NCBI GenBank assembly: GCA_945910005.1
Contig: CAMDTW010000642.1
Location: forward strand, 1,888,501-1,952,500
DNA: 64,000 nucleotides
From: Isoperla grammatica
Taxonomy: Eukaryota > Arthropoda > Insecta > Plecoptera > Perlodidae
Reading direction: 5' to 3'
Shown: piece by piece, positions 50,801 through 63,066 of the stretch
Layout of the letters: the number at the start of each line of letters is the position of its first letter
Position numbering within the stretch: position 1 is the stretch's first letter
Position numbers and translations under genes: made by a program
The notes under the pieces: model-generated
Database searches by the model: none
The model's input: the letters and a program-made list of their open reading frames with translations, nothing else
Told to the model about the DNA's origin: nothing

Positions 50801-52223
50801 TCCTCATACGTTGCATGTAGTGGCTTTCATGTCACTGACTTTGCGCAGGGTTTATCAAGTACAGTCACCGTCACAAGCAAGAAAACATGCGTTGTCCTCA
50901 TACGTTGCATGTAGTGGCTTCTATGTCACTGACTAAGCGCAAGGTTTATCAAGTACAGTCACCGTCACAAGCAAGGAAACATGCGTTGTCCTGATACGTT
51001 GCATGTAGTGGCTTCTATGTCACTGACTTAGCGCAAGGTTTATCAAGTACAGTCACCGTCACAAGCAAGGAAACATGCGTTTTCCCGATACGTTGCATGT
51101 AGGTGCTTCTATGTCACTGACTTAGCGCAAGGTTTATCATGTACAGTCACCGTCACAAGCAAGGAATCATGCGTTGTCCTCATACGTTGCATGTAGTGGC
51201 TTTCATGTCACTGACTTAGCGCAGGGTTTGTCAAGTACAGTCACCATCACAAGCAAGGAAACATGCGTTGTCCTGATATATTGCATGTAGTGGCTTCTAT
51301 GTCACTGACATAGCGCAGGGTTTATCAAGTACAGTCACCGTCACAAGCGAGGAAACATGCGTTGTCCTGATATGTTGCAGGACATAGCGCAGGGTTTATC
51401 AAGTACAGTCACCGTCACAAGCAAGGAAACATGCGTTGTCCTGATATGTTGCAATGAGTGGCTTTCATGGTACTGACTTAGCGCAGGGTTTATCAAGTAC
51501 AGTCACCGTCACAAGCGAGGAAACATGCGTTGTTCTCATATGTTGCATGAAGTGGCTTTCATGTCACTGACTTAGCGCAGGGTTTATCAAGTACAGTCAC
51601 AGTCACAAGCAAGGAAACATGCGTTGTCCTGATATGTTGCATGTAGTGGCTTCTATGTCACTGACTAAGCGCAGGGTTTATCAAGTACAGTCACCGTCAC
51701 AAGCAAGGAAACATGCGTTGTCCTGATATGTTGCATGTAGTTGCTTCTATGTCACTGACTTAGCGCAGGGTTTATCAAGTACAGTCACCGTCACAATAGA
51801 GGAAACATGCGTTGTCCTCATACGTTGCACTTAGTGGCTTCTATGTCACTGACTTAGCGCAAGGTTTATCAAGTACAGTCACCGTCACAAGCAAGGAAAC
51901 ATGCGTTGTCCTGATATGATGCATGTAGTGGCTTCTATGTCACTGACTTAGCGCAGGGTTTATCAAGTACAGTCACAGTCACAATAGAGGACACATGCGT
52001 TGTCCTCATACGTTGCATGTAGTGGCTTCTATGTCACTGACTTAGCGCAAGGTTTATCAAGTACAGTCACCGTCACAAGCAAGGAAACATGCGTTGTCCT
52101 GATATGTTGCATGGTGTGGCTTCTATGTCACTGACTTAGCGCAGGGTTTATCAAGTACAGTCACCGTCACAATAGAAAAAAACATGCGTTGTCCTCATAC
52201 GTTGCATGTAGTGGCATCTATGT
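47846..52223 (+). repeat. Second copy of the 4,378-bp HOR with insertion
   Basis: It repeats 32064-36441 at offset 15,782 and has the same 4,378-bp length and the same 356-bp excess at its start (inserted piece 47940-48201). Differences noted are CATGCCTTG for CATGCGTTG near 50326, ATCATGTAC for ATCAAGTAC near 51140, and TACTGAC for TACCGAC near 51474. Confidence 0.8.
47940..48201 (+). repeat. Displaced 262-bp piece, duplicate copy
   Basis: It corresponds to 32158-32419 at offset 15,782, with the same 74-bp monomer (48034-48107) and the same GCAATGAGTGG and CATGGTACTGAC ending. Confidence 0.75.
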
Positions 52224-55200
52224 CACTGACTTAGCTCAGGGTTTACCAAGTACAGTCACCGTCACAAGCGAGACACCATGCGTTGTTCTGATATGTTGCA
52301 TGTAGTGGCTTTCATGTCACTGACTTAGCTCAGGGTTTATCAAGTACAGTCACCGTCACAAGCGTGGAAACATGCGTTGTCCTCATATGTTGCATGTAGT
52401 AGCTTTCATGTCAATGACTTAGCGCAGGGTTTATCAAGTTCAGTCACCGTCACAAGCAAGGAAACATGCGTTGTTCTGATACGTTGCATGTAGTGGCTTC
52501 TATGTCACTGACTTAGCGCAGGGTTTATCGAGTACAGTCACCGTTACAAGCAAGGAAACATGCGTTGTCCTGATACGTTGCATGTAGTGGCTTCTAAATC
52601 ACTGACTTAGCGCAGGGTTTATCGAGAACAGTCACCGTCACAAGCGAGGAAACATGCGTTGTCCTGATATGTTGCATGTAGTGGCTTTCATGTCACTGAC
52701 ATAGCGCAGGGTTTATCAAGTACAGTTACCGTCACAATAGAGGAAACATGCGTTGTCCTCATATATTGCATGAAGTGGCTTCTATGTCACTGACTTAGCG
52801 CAGGGTTTATCAAGTACAGTCACCGTCACAAGCAAGGAAACATGCGTTGTCCTGATATGTTGCATGTAGTGGCTTCTATGTCACAGACTTAGCGCAGGGT
52901 TTATTAAGTACAGTCACCGTCACAAGCAAGGAAACATGCGTTGTCCTGATATGTTGCATGTAGTGCCTTCTATGTCACTGACTTAGCGCAGGGTTTATCA
53001 AGTACAGTCACCGTCACAAGCAAGGAAAAATGCGTTGTCCTGATCTGTTGCATGTAGTGGCTTCTATGTCACTGACTAAGCGCAGGGTTTATCAAGTACA
53101 GTCACCGTCACAAGCAACGAAACATGCGTTGTCCTGATATGTTGCATTAAGTGGCTTTCATGTCACTGACTTAGCGCAGGGTTTATCAAGTACAGTCACC
53201 GTCACAAGGAAGGAAACATTTGTTGTCCTCATACGTTGCAAGTAGTGGCTTCTATGTCACTTACCTAGCGCAGGGTTTATCAAGTACAGTCACCGTCACA
53301 AGCAAGGACCATGCGTTGTCCTCATACGTTGCATGTAGTGGCTTCTATGTCACTGACTTAGCGCAGGGTTTATCAAGTTCAGTCACCGTCACAAGCAAGG
53401 AAACATGCGTTGTCCTCATACGTCGCATGTATTGGCTTCTTTGTCACTGACTTAGCGCAGGGTTTATCAAGTACAGTCACCGTCACAAGCAAGGAAACAT
53501 GCGTTGTCCTGATACGTTGCATGTAGTGGCTTTCATGTCACTGACTTAGCGCAGGGTTTATCAAGTACAGTCACCGTCACAAGCAAGGAAACATGCGTTG
53601 GCCTCATACGTTGCATGTAGTGGCTTTCATGTCACTGACTTAGCGCAGGGTTTATCAAGTACAGTGACCGTCACAAGCAAGGAAACATGCGTTGTCCTGA
53701 TATGTTGCATGTAGTGGCTTCTATGTCACTGACTTAGCGCAGGGTTAATCAAGTACAGTCACCGTCACAAGCGAGGAAACATGCGTTGTCCTGATATGTT
53801 GCATGTAGTGGCTTTCATGTCACTGACATAGCGCAGGGTTTATCAAGTACAGTCACCGTCACAAGCAAGGAAACATGCGTTGTCCTGATATGTTGCATGT
53901 AGTGGCTTTCATGTCACTGACATAGCGCAGGGTTTATCAAGTACAGTCACCGTCACAAGCAAGGAAACATGCGTTGTCCTCATACGTTGCATGTAGTGGC
54001 TTTCATGTCACTGACATAGCGCAGGGTTTATCAAGTACAGTGACCGCCACAAGCAAGGAAACATGCGTTGTCCTGATATGTTGCATGTAGTGCCTTCTAT
54101 GTCACTGACTTAGCGCAGGGTTTATCAAGTACATTGACCGTCACAAGCAAGGAAACATGCGTTGTCCTGATATGTTGCATGTAGTGGCTTCTATGTCACT
54201 GACTTAGCGCAAGGTTCATCAATAACCGTCACCGTCACAAGCAAGGAAACATGCGTTGTCCTCATACGTTGCATGTAGTGGCTTCTATGTCACTGACTTA
54301 GCGCAGGGTTTATCAAGTACAGTCACCGTCACAAGCAAGGAAACATGCGTTATCCTGATACGTTGCATGTATTGGCTTCTATGTCACTGACTTAGCGCAG
54401 GGTTTATCAAGTACAGTCACCGTCACAAGCAAGGAAACATGCGTTGTCCTGATACGTTGAATGTAGTGGCTTCTATGTCACTGACTTAGCGCAGGGTTTA
54501 TCAAGTACAGTAACCGTCACAAGCAAGGAAACATGCGTTGTCCTCATACGTTGCATGTAGTGGCTTCTATGTCACTGACTTAGCGCAGGGTTTATCAAGT
54601 ACAGTCACCGTCACAATAGAGGAAACATGAGTTGTCCTGATATTTTGCATGTAGTGGCTTCTATGTCACTGACTTAGCGCAGGGTTTATCAAGTACAGTT
54701 ACCGTCACAAGCGAGAAAACATGCGTTGCCCTGATATGTTGCATGTAGTGGCTTCTATGTCACTGACTTAGCGCAAGGTTTATCAAGTACAGTCACCGTC
54801 ACAAGCAAGGAAACATTCGTTGTCCTGATACGTTGCATGTAGTGGCTTCTATGTCACTGACTTAGCGCAAGGTTTATCAAGTACAGTCACCGTCACAAGC
54901 AAGAAAACATGCGTTTTCCCGATACGTTGCATGTAGTGGCTTCTATGTCACTGACTTAGCGCAAGGTTTATCAAGTACAGTCACCGTCACAATTTAGGAA
55001 TCATGCGTTTTCCTCATACGTTGCATGTAGTGGCTTTCATGTCACTGACTTAGCGCAGGGTTTATCAATTACAGTCACCGTCACCAGCAAGGAAACATGC
55101 GTTGTCATGATATGTTGCATGTAGTGGCTTCTATGTCACTGACTTAGCGCAGGGTTTATCAAGTACAGTCACCGTCACAAGCGAGGAAACATGCGTTGTC

Positions 55201-56318
55201 CTGTTACGTTGCAGGACATAGCGCAGGGTTTATCAAGTACAGTCACCGTCACAAGCGAGAAAACATGCGTTGTCCTGATATGTTGCATGTAGTAGCTTTC
55301 ATGTCACTGACATAGCGCAGGGTTTATCAAGTACAGTCACCGTCACAAGCAAGGAAACATGCGTTGTCCTGATATGTGGCATGTAGTGGCTTCTATGGCA
55401 CTGACTTAGCGCAGGGTTTATCAAGTACAGTCACCGTCACAAGCGAGGAAACATGCGTTGTCCTGATATGTTGCAGGACATAGCGCAGGGTTTATCAAGT
55501 ACAGTCACCGTCACAAGCGAGAAAACATGCGTTGTCCTGATACGTTGCATGTAGTGGCTTTCATGTCACTGACATAGCGCAGGGTTTATCAAGTACAGTC
55601 ACCGTCACAATAGAGGAAACATGCGTTGTCCTGATACTTTGCATGTAGTGGCTTCCATGTCACTGACTTAGCGCAGGGTTTATCAAGTACAGTCACCGTA
55701 CAAGCGAGGAAACATGCGTTGTTCTCATATGTTTCATGGAGTGGCTTTCATGTCACTGACATAGCGCAGGGTTTATCAAGTACAGTCACAGTCACAAGCA
55801 AAGAAACATGCGTTGTCCTGATATGTTGCATGTAGTGGCTTCTATGTCACTGACTAAGCGCAGGGTTTATCAAGTACAGTCACCGTCACAAGCAAGGAAA
55901 CATGCGTTGTCCTGATATGTTGCATGTAGTGGCTTCTATGTCACTGACTTAGCGCGGGGTTTATCAAGTACAGTCACCGTCACAATAGAGGAAATATGCG
56001 TTGTCCTCATACGTTGCACTTAGTGGCTTCTATGTCACTGACTTAGCGCAAGGTTTATCAAGTACAGTCACCGTCACAAGCAAGGAAACATGCGTTGTCC
56101 TGATATGATGCATGTAGTGGCTTCTATGTGACTGACTTAGCGCAGGGTTTATCAAGTACAGTCACCGTCACAATAGAGGACACATGCGTTGTCCTACTAC
56201 GTTGCATGTAGTGGCTTCTATGTCACTGACTTAGCGAAGGGTTTATCAAGTACAGTCACCGTCACAATAGAAAAAAACATGCGTTGTCCTCATACGTTGC
56301 ATGTAGTGGCTTTTATGT
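52224..56318 (+). repeat. HOR block leaving the second duplication copy
   Basis: The length is 4,095 bp. Up to about 54513 it repeats 36442-38731, including GAGACACC, GATCTGTTGC and CATTTGTTG. After that it does not jump to left-type sequence but continues in right-type order with CAATAGAGG/CATGAGTTG, GTTGCCCTG, GTTTTCCCG and two 74-bp monomers (55137 and 55399). That last part resembles 26.6-28.0 kb (offset 28,278 at both 74-bp monomers). It ends with an A7 tract near 56268. Confidence 0.75.
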
Positions 56319-59300
56319 CACTGACTTAGCTCAGGGTTTATCAAGTACAGTCACCGTCTTAAGCGTGGAAACATGCGTTGTCCTCATATGTTGCATGTAG
56401 TAGCTTTCATGTCAATGACTTAGCGCAGGGTTTATCAAGTACAGTCACCGTCACAAGCAAGGAAACATGCGTTGTCCTGATACGTTGCATGTAGTGGCTT
56501 CTATGTCACTGACTTAGCGCAGGGTTTATCGAGTACAGTCACCGTTACAAGCAAGGAAACATGCGTTGTCCTGATACGTTGCATGTAGTGGCTTCTATGT
56601 CACTGACTTAGCGCAGGGTTTATCGAGTACAGTCACCGTCACAAGCGAGGAAACATGCGTTGTCCTGATATGTTGCATGTAGTGGCTTTCATGTCACTGA
56701 CATAGCGCAGGGTTTATCAAGTACAGTTACCGTCACAATAGAGGAAACATGCGTTGTCCTCATATATTGCATGAAGTGGCTTCTATGTCACTGACTTAGC
56801 GCAGGGTTTATCAAGTACAGTCACCGTCACAAGCAAGGAAACATGCGTTGTCCTGATATGTTGCATGTAGTGGCTTCTATGTCACTGACTTAGCGCAGGG
56901 TTTATCAAGTACAGTCACCATCACAAGCAAGGAAACATGCGTTGTCCTGATATGTTGCATGTAGTGGCTTCTATGTCACTGACTTAGCGCAGGGTTTATT
57001 AAGTACAGTCACCGTCACAAGCAAGGAAACATGCGTTGTCCTGATATGTTGCATGTAGTGCCTTCTATGTCACTGACTTAGCGCAGGGTTTATCAAGTAC
57101 AGTCACCGTCACAAGCAAGGAAACATGCGTTGTCCTGATATGTTGCATGTAGTGGCTTCTATGTCACTGACTAAGCGCAGGGTTTATCAAGTTCAGTCAC
57201 CGTCACAAGCAACGAAACATGCGTTGTCCTGATATGTTGCATTAAGTGGCTTTCATGTCACTGACTTAGCGCAGGGTTTATCAAGTACAGTCACCGTCAC
57301 AAGGAAGGAAACATGCGTTGTCCTCATACGTTGCATGTAGTGGCTTCTATGTCACTTACCTAGCGCAGGGTTTATCAAGTACAGTCACCGTCACAAGCAA
57401 GGAAACATGCGTTGTCCTCATACGTCGCATGTAGTGGCTTCTTTGTCACTGACTTAGCGCAGGGTTTATCAAGTACAGTCACCGTCACAAGCAAGGAAAC
57501 ATGCGTTGTCCTGATACGTTGCATGTAGTGGCTTTCATGTCACTGACTTAGCGCAGGGTTTATCAAGTACAGTCACCGTCGCAAGCAAGGAAACATGCGA
57601 TGTCCTCATACGTTGCATGTAGTGGCTTTCATGTCACTGACTTAGCGCAGGGTTTATCAAGTACAGTGACCGTCACAAGCAAGGAAACATGCGTTGTCCT
57701 GATATGTTGCATGTAGTGGCTTCTATGTCACTGACTTAGCGCAGGGATTATCAAGTAAAGTCACCGTCACAAGCGAGGAAACATGCGTTGTCCTGATATG
57801 TTGCATGTAGTGGCTTTCATGTCACTGACATAGCGCAGGGTTTATCAAGTACAGTCACCGTCACAAGCAAGGAAACATGCGTTGTCCTGATATGTTGCAT
57901 GTAGTGGCTTTCATGTCACTGACATAGCGAAGGGTTTATCAAGTACAGTCACCGTCACAAGCAAGGAAACATGCGTTGTCCTGATATGTTGCATGTAGTG
58001 CCTTTATGTCACTGACTTAGCGCAGGGTTTATTAAGTACAGTGACCGTCACAAGCAAGGAAACATGCGTTGTCCTGATATGTTGCATGTAGTGGCTTCTA
58101 TGTCACTGACTTAGCGCAAGGTTTATCAATAACCGTCACCGTCACAAGCAAGGAAACATGCGTTGTGCTCATACGTTGCATGTAGTGGCTTCTATGTCAC
58201 TGACTTAGCGCAGGGTTTATCAAGTACAGTCACCGTCACAAGCAAGGAAACATGCGTTGTCCTGATACGTGGCATGTAGTGGCTTCTATGTCACTGACTA
58301 AGCGCAGGGTTTATCAAGTACAGTCACCGTCACAAGCAAGGAAACATGCGTTGTCCTGATACGTTGAATGTAGTGGCTTCTATGTCACTGACTTAGCGCA
58401 GGGTTTATTAAGTACAGTAACCGTCACAAGCAAGGAAACATGCGTTGTCCTCATACGTTGCATGTAGTGGCTTCTATGTCACTGACTTAGCGCAGGGTTT
58501 ATCAAGTACAGTCACCGTCACAATAGAGGAAACATGAGTTGTCCTGATATTCTGCATGTAGTGGCTTCTATGTCACTGACTTAGCGCAGGGTTTATCAAA
58601 TACAGTTACCGTCACAAGCGAGAAAACATGCGTTGCCCTGATATGTTGCATGTAGTGGCTTCTATGTCACTGACTTAGCGCAGGGTTTATCAAGTACAGT
58701 CACCGTCACAAGCAAGGAAACATGCGTTGTCCTCATACGTTGCATGTAGTGGCTTTCATGTCACTGACTTTGCGCAGGGTTTATCAAGTACAGTCACCGT
58801 CACAAGCAAGAAAACATGCGTTGTCCTCATACGTTGCATGTAGTGGCTTCTATGTCACTGACTAAGCGCAAGGTTTATCAAGTACAGTCACCGTCACAAG
58901 CAAGGAAACATGCGTTGTCCTGATACGTTGCATGTAGTGGCTTCTATGTCACTGACTTAGCGCAAGGTTTATCAAGTACAGTCACCGTCACAAGCAAGGA
59001 AACATGCGTTTTCCCGATACGTTGCATGTAGGTGCTTCTATGTCACTGACTTAGCGCAAGGTTTATCAAGTACAGTCACCGTCACAAGCAAGGAATCATG
59101 CGTTGTCCTCATACGTTGCATGTAGTGGCTTTCATGTCACTGACTTAGCGCAGGGTTTATCAAGTACAGTCACCGTCACAAGCAAGGAAACATGCGTTGT
59201 CCTGATATGTTGCATGTAGTGGCTTCTATGTCACTGACATAGCGCAGGGTTTATCAAGTACAGTCACCGTCACAAGCGAGGAAACATGCGTTGTCCTGAT

Positions 59301-60152
59301 ATGTTGCAGGACATAGCGCAGGGTTTATCAAGTACAGTCACCGTCACAAGCAAGGAAACATGCGTTGTCCTGATATGTTGCAATGAGTGGCTTTCATGGT
59401 ACTGACTTAGCGCAGGGTTTATCAAGTACAGTCACCGTCACAAGCGAGGAAATATGCGTTGTCCTGATATGTTGCATGTAGTGGCTTTCATGTCACTGAC
59501 TTAGCGCAGGGTTTATCAAGTACAGTCACAGTCACAAGCAAGGAAACATGCGTTGTCCTGATATGTTGCATGTAGTGGCTTCTATGTCACTGACTAAGCG
59601 CAGGGTTTATCAAGTACAGTCACCGTCACAAGCAAGGAAACATGCGTTGTCCTGATATGTTGCATGTAGTGGCTTCTATGTCACTGACTTAGCGCAGGGT
59701 TTATCAAGTACAGTCACCGTCACAATAGAGGAAACATGCGTTGTCCTCATACGTTGCACTTAGTGGCTTCTATGTCACTGACTTAGCGCAAGGTTTATCA
59801 AGTACAGTCACCGTCACAAGCAAGGAAACATGCGTTGTCCTGATATGATGCATGTAGTGGCTTCTATGTCACTGACTTAGCGCAGGGTTTATCAAGTACA
59901 GTCACCGTCACAATAGAGGACACATGCGTTGTCCTCATACGTTGCATGTAGTGGCTTCTATGTCACTGACTTAGCGCAAGGTTTATCAAGTACAGTCACC
60001 GTCACAAGCAAGGAAACATGCGTTGTCCTGATATGTTGCATGGTGTGGCTTCTATGTCACTGACTTAGCGCAGGGTTTATCAAGTACAGTCACCGTCACA
60101 ATAGAAAAAAACATGCGTTGTCCTCATACGTTGCATGTAGTGGCATCTATGT
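56319..60152 (+). repeat. Right-type HOR shortened by two monomers, 3,834 bp
   Basis: The length is 4,022 minus 188 bp. One monomer is missing at the start: the GTTCTGATA monomer is absent, so the GCTCAGGG monomer is directly the CGTCTTAAGCG one. A second is missing near 57.4 kb, where the monomer after ACTTACCTAG goes straight to CGTCGCATG. CAATAACCG is at 58127 and the 74-bp monomer at 59232-59305. The block has no 356-bp insertion after it. Confidence 0.75.
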
Positions 60153-62314
60153 CACTGACTTAGCTCAGGGTTTACCAAGTACAGTCACCGTCACAAGCGA
60201 GGAAACATGCGTTGTTCTGATATGTTGCATGTAGTGGCTTTCATGTCACTGACTTAGCTCAGGGTTTATCAAGTACAGTCACCGTCACAAGCGTGGAAAC
60301 ATGCGTTGTCCTCATATGTTGCATGTAGTAGCTTTCATGTCAATGACTTAGCGCAGGGTTTATCAAGTTCAGTCACCGTCACAAGCAAGGATACATGCGT
60401 TGTCCTGATACGTTGCATGTAGTGGCTTCTATGTCACTGACTTAGCGCAGGGTTTATCGAGTACAGTCACCGTTACAAGCAAGGAAACATGCGTTGTCCT
60501 GATACGTTGCATGTAGTGGCTTCTATGTCACTGACTTAGCGCAGGGTTTATCGAGAACAGTCACCGTCACAAGCGAGGAAACATGCGTTGTCCTGATATG
60601 TTGCATGTAGTGGCTTTCATGTCACTGACATAGCGCAGGGTTTATCAAGTACAGTTACCGTCACAATAGAGGAAACATGCGTTGTCCTCATATATTGCAT
60701 GAAGTGGCTTCTATGTCACTGACTTAGCGCAGGGTTTATCAAGTACAGTCACCGTCACAAGCAAGGAAACATGCGTTGTCCTGATATGTTGCATGTAGTG
60801 GCTTCTATGTCACTGACTTAGCGCAGGGTTTATTAAGTACAGTCACCGTCACAAGCAAGGAAACATGCGTTGTCCTGATATGTTGCATGTAGTGCCTTCT
60901 ATGTCACTGACTTAGCGCAGGGTTTATCAAGTACAGTCACCGTCACAAGCAAGGAAACATGCGTTGTCCTGATCTGTTGCATGTAGTGGCTTCTATGTCA
61001 CTGACAAAGCGCAGGGTTTATCAAGTACAGTCACCGTCACAAGCAACGAAACATGCGTTGTCCTGATATGTTGCATTAAGTGGCTTTCATGTCACTGACT
61101 TAGCGCAGGGTTTATCAAGTACAGTCACCGTCACAAGGAAGGAAACATTTGTTGTCCTCATACGTTGCATGTAGTGGCTTCTATGTCACTTACCTAGCGC
61201 AGGGTTTATCAAGTACAGTCACCGTCACAAGCAAGGAAACATGCGTTGTCCTCATACGTTGCATGTAGTGGCTTCTATGTCACTGACTTAGCGCAGGGTT
61301 TATCAAGTTCAGTCACCGTCACAAGCAAGGAAACATGCGTTGTCCTCATACGTCGCATGTATTGGCTTCTTTGTCACTGACTTAGCGCAGGGTTTATCAA
61401 GTACAGTCACCGTCACAAGCAAGGAAACATGCGTTGTCCTGATACGTTGCATGTAGTGGCTTTCATGTCACTGACTTAGCGCAGGGTTTATCAAGTACAG
61501 TCACCGTCACAAGCAAGGAAACATGCGTTGTCCTCATACGTTGCATGTAGTGGCTTTCATGTCACTGACTTAGCGCAGGGTTTATCAAGTACAGTGACCG
61601 TCACAAGCAAGGAAACATGCGTTGTCCTGATATGTTGCATGTAGTGGCTTCTATGTCACTGACTTAGCGCAGGGTTAATCAAGTACAGTCACCGTCACAA
61701 GCGAGGAAACATGCGTTGTCCTGATATGTTGCATGTAGTGGCTTTCATGTCACTGACATAGCGCAGGGTTTATCAAGTACAGTCACCGTCACAAGCAAGG
61801 AAACATGCGTTGTCCTGATATGTTGCATGTAGTGGCTTTCATGTCACTGACATAGCGCAGGGTTTATCAAGTACAGTCACCGTCACAAGCAAGGAAACAT
61901 GCGTTGTCCTCATACGTTGCATGTAGTGGCTTTCATGTCACTGACTTAGCGCAGGGTTTATCAAGTACAGTGACCGCCACAAGCAAGGAAACATGCGTTG
62001 TCCTGATATGTTGCATGTAGTGCCTTCTATGTCACTGACTTAGCGCAGGGTTTATCAAGTACAGTGACCGTCACAAGCAAGGAAACATGCGTTGTCCTGA
62101 TATGTTGCATGTAGTGGCTTCTATGTCACTGACTTAGCGCAAGGTTTATCAATAACCGTCACCGTCACAAGCAAGGAAACATGCGTTGTCCTCATACGTT
62201 GCATGTAGTGGCTTCTATGTCACTGACTTAGCGCAGGGTTTATCAAGTACAGTCACCGTCACAAGCAAGGAAACATGCGTTGTCCTGATACGTTGCATGT
62301 ATTGGCTTCTATGT

Positions 62315-62690
62315 CACTGACTTAGCGCAGGGTTTATCAAGTACAGTCACCGTCACAAGCAAGGAAACATGCGTTGTCCTGATACGTTGAATGTAGTGGC
62401 TTCTATGTCACTGACTTAGCGCAGGGTTTATCAAGTACAGTAACCGTCACAAGCAAGGAAACATGCGTTGTCCTCATACGTTGCATGTAGTGGCTTCTAT
62501 GTCACTGACTTAGCGCAGGGTTTATCAAGTACAGTCACCGTCACAAGCAAGGAAACATGCGTTGTCCTGATACGTTGAATGTAGTGGCTTCTATGTCACT
62601 GACTTAGCGCAGGGTTTATCAAGTACAGTAACCGTCACAAGCAAGGAAACATGCGTTGTCCTCATACGTTGCATGTAGTGGCTTCTATGT
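62315..62690 (+). repeat. 188-bp dimer duplicated in tandem
   Basis: A pair of monomers, the CGTTGAATG form followed by the GTAACCGTC form, occurs twice in succession (62315-62502 and 62503-62690). The equivalent places near 38660, 50440, 54440 and 58370 have the pair once. The two CGTTGAATG motifs begin at 62385 and 62573, 188 bp apart. This is a local gain of two monomers. Confidence 0.85.
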
Positions 62691-62972
62691 CACTGACTTA
62701 GCGCAGGGTTTATCAAGTACAGTCACCGTCACAATAGAGGAAACATGAGTTGTCCTGATATTTTGCATGTAGTGGCTTCTATGTCACTGACTTAGCGCAG
62801 GGTTTATCAAGTACAGTTACCGTCACAAGCGAGAAAACATGCGTTGCCCTGATATGTTGCATGTAGTGGCTTCTATGTCACTGACTTAGCGCAGGGTTTA
62901 TCAAGTACAGTCACCGTCACAAGCAAGGAAACATGCGTTGTCCTCATACGTTGCATGTAGTGGCTTTCATGT

Positions 62973-63066
62973 CACTGACTTTGCGCAGGGTTTATCAAGT
63001 ACAGTCACCGTCACAAGCAAGGAAACATGCGTTTTCCCGATACGTTGCATGTAGGTGCTTCTATGT
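62973..63066 (+). repeat. Monomer carrying a two-monomer deletion joint
   Basis: The unit starts with CTTTGCGC and continues as the GTTTTCCCG monomer with GTAGGTGC. In other HORs (for example 58762 to 59008) two further monomers, one with CTAAGCGCAAGG, lie between these markers: 247 bp there against 59 bp here, a loss of exactly 188 bp. It offsets the 188-bp gain a few hundred bases upstream. Confidence 0.8.

Larger units (their letters stand above)
38732..54513 (+). repeat. 15.78-kb tandem segmental duplication, copy 2
   Basis: This segment directly follows copy 1 in the same orientation. I noted about 15 differences by eye, nearly all single bases, which suggests roughly 99.9% identity. 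That is far closer than neighbouring HORs are to each other, so the duplication is the most recent large event visible here. It ends where the match with copy 1 stops: GCGCAGGG at about 54585 continues to a CAATAGAGG monomer, while after copy 1 the base at 38806 is A (GCGCAAGG) and left-type sequence follows. Unequal sister-chromatid exchange is the usual explanation; an assembly error is an alternative. Confidence 0.85.
6056..60120 (+). repeat. A-tract monomers preceding each HOR landmark
   Basis: The monomer just before each GCTCAGGG landmark has an A-run where others have GCAAGGAAAC. Left type has CAAT followed by six A, a 92-bp unit, near 6056, 11785, 17978, 24460 and 40243. Right type has CAATAG followed by seven A, a 95-bp unit, near 27989, 32012, 36389, 43771, 47794, 52171, 56267 and 60101. 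The form at 40243 is left type because it lies in the duplicated left-type fragment. The tract is a reliable marker for the end of an HOR; no function is shown. Confidence 0.8.

Noticed and set aside
22949..54513. Assembly artefact as the sole explanation of the large duplication
   Set aside because: It cannot be excluded from the sequence, but about 15 scattered differences and a clean in-register joint fit a real duplication better than an exact assembly repeat. It is reported as a finding with the read-based test.
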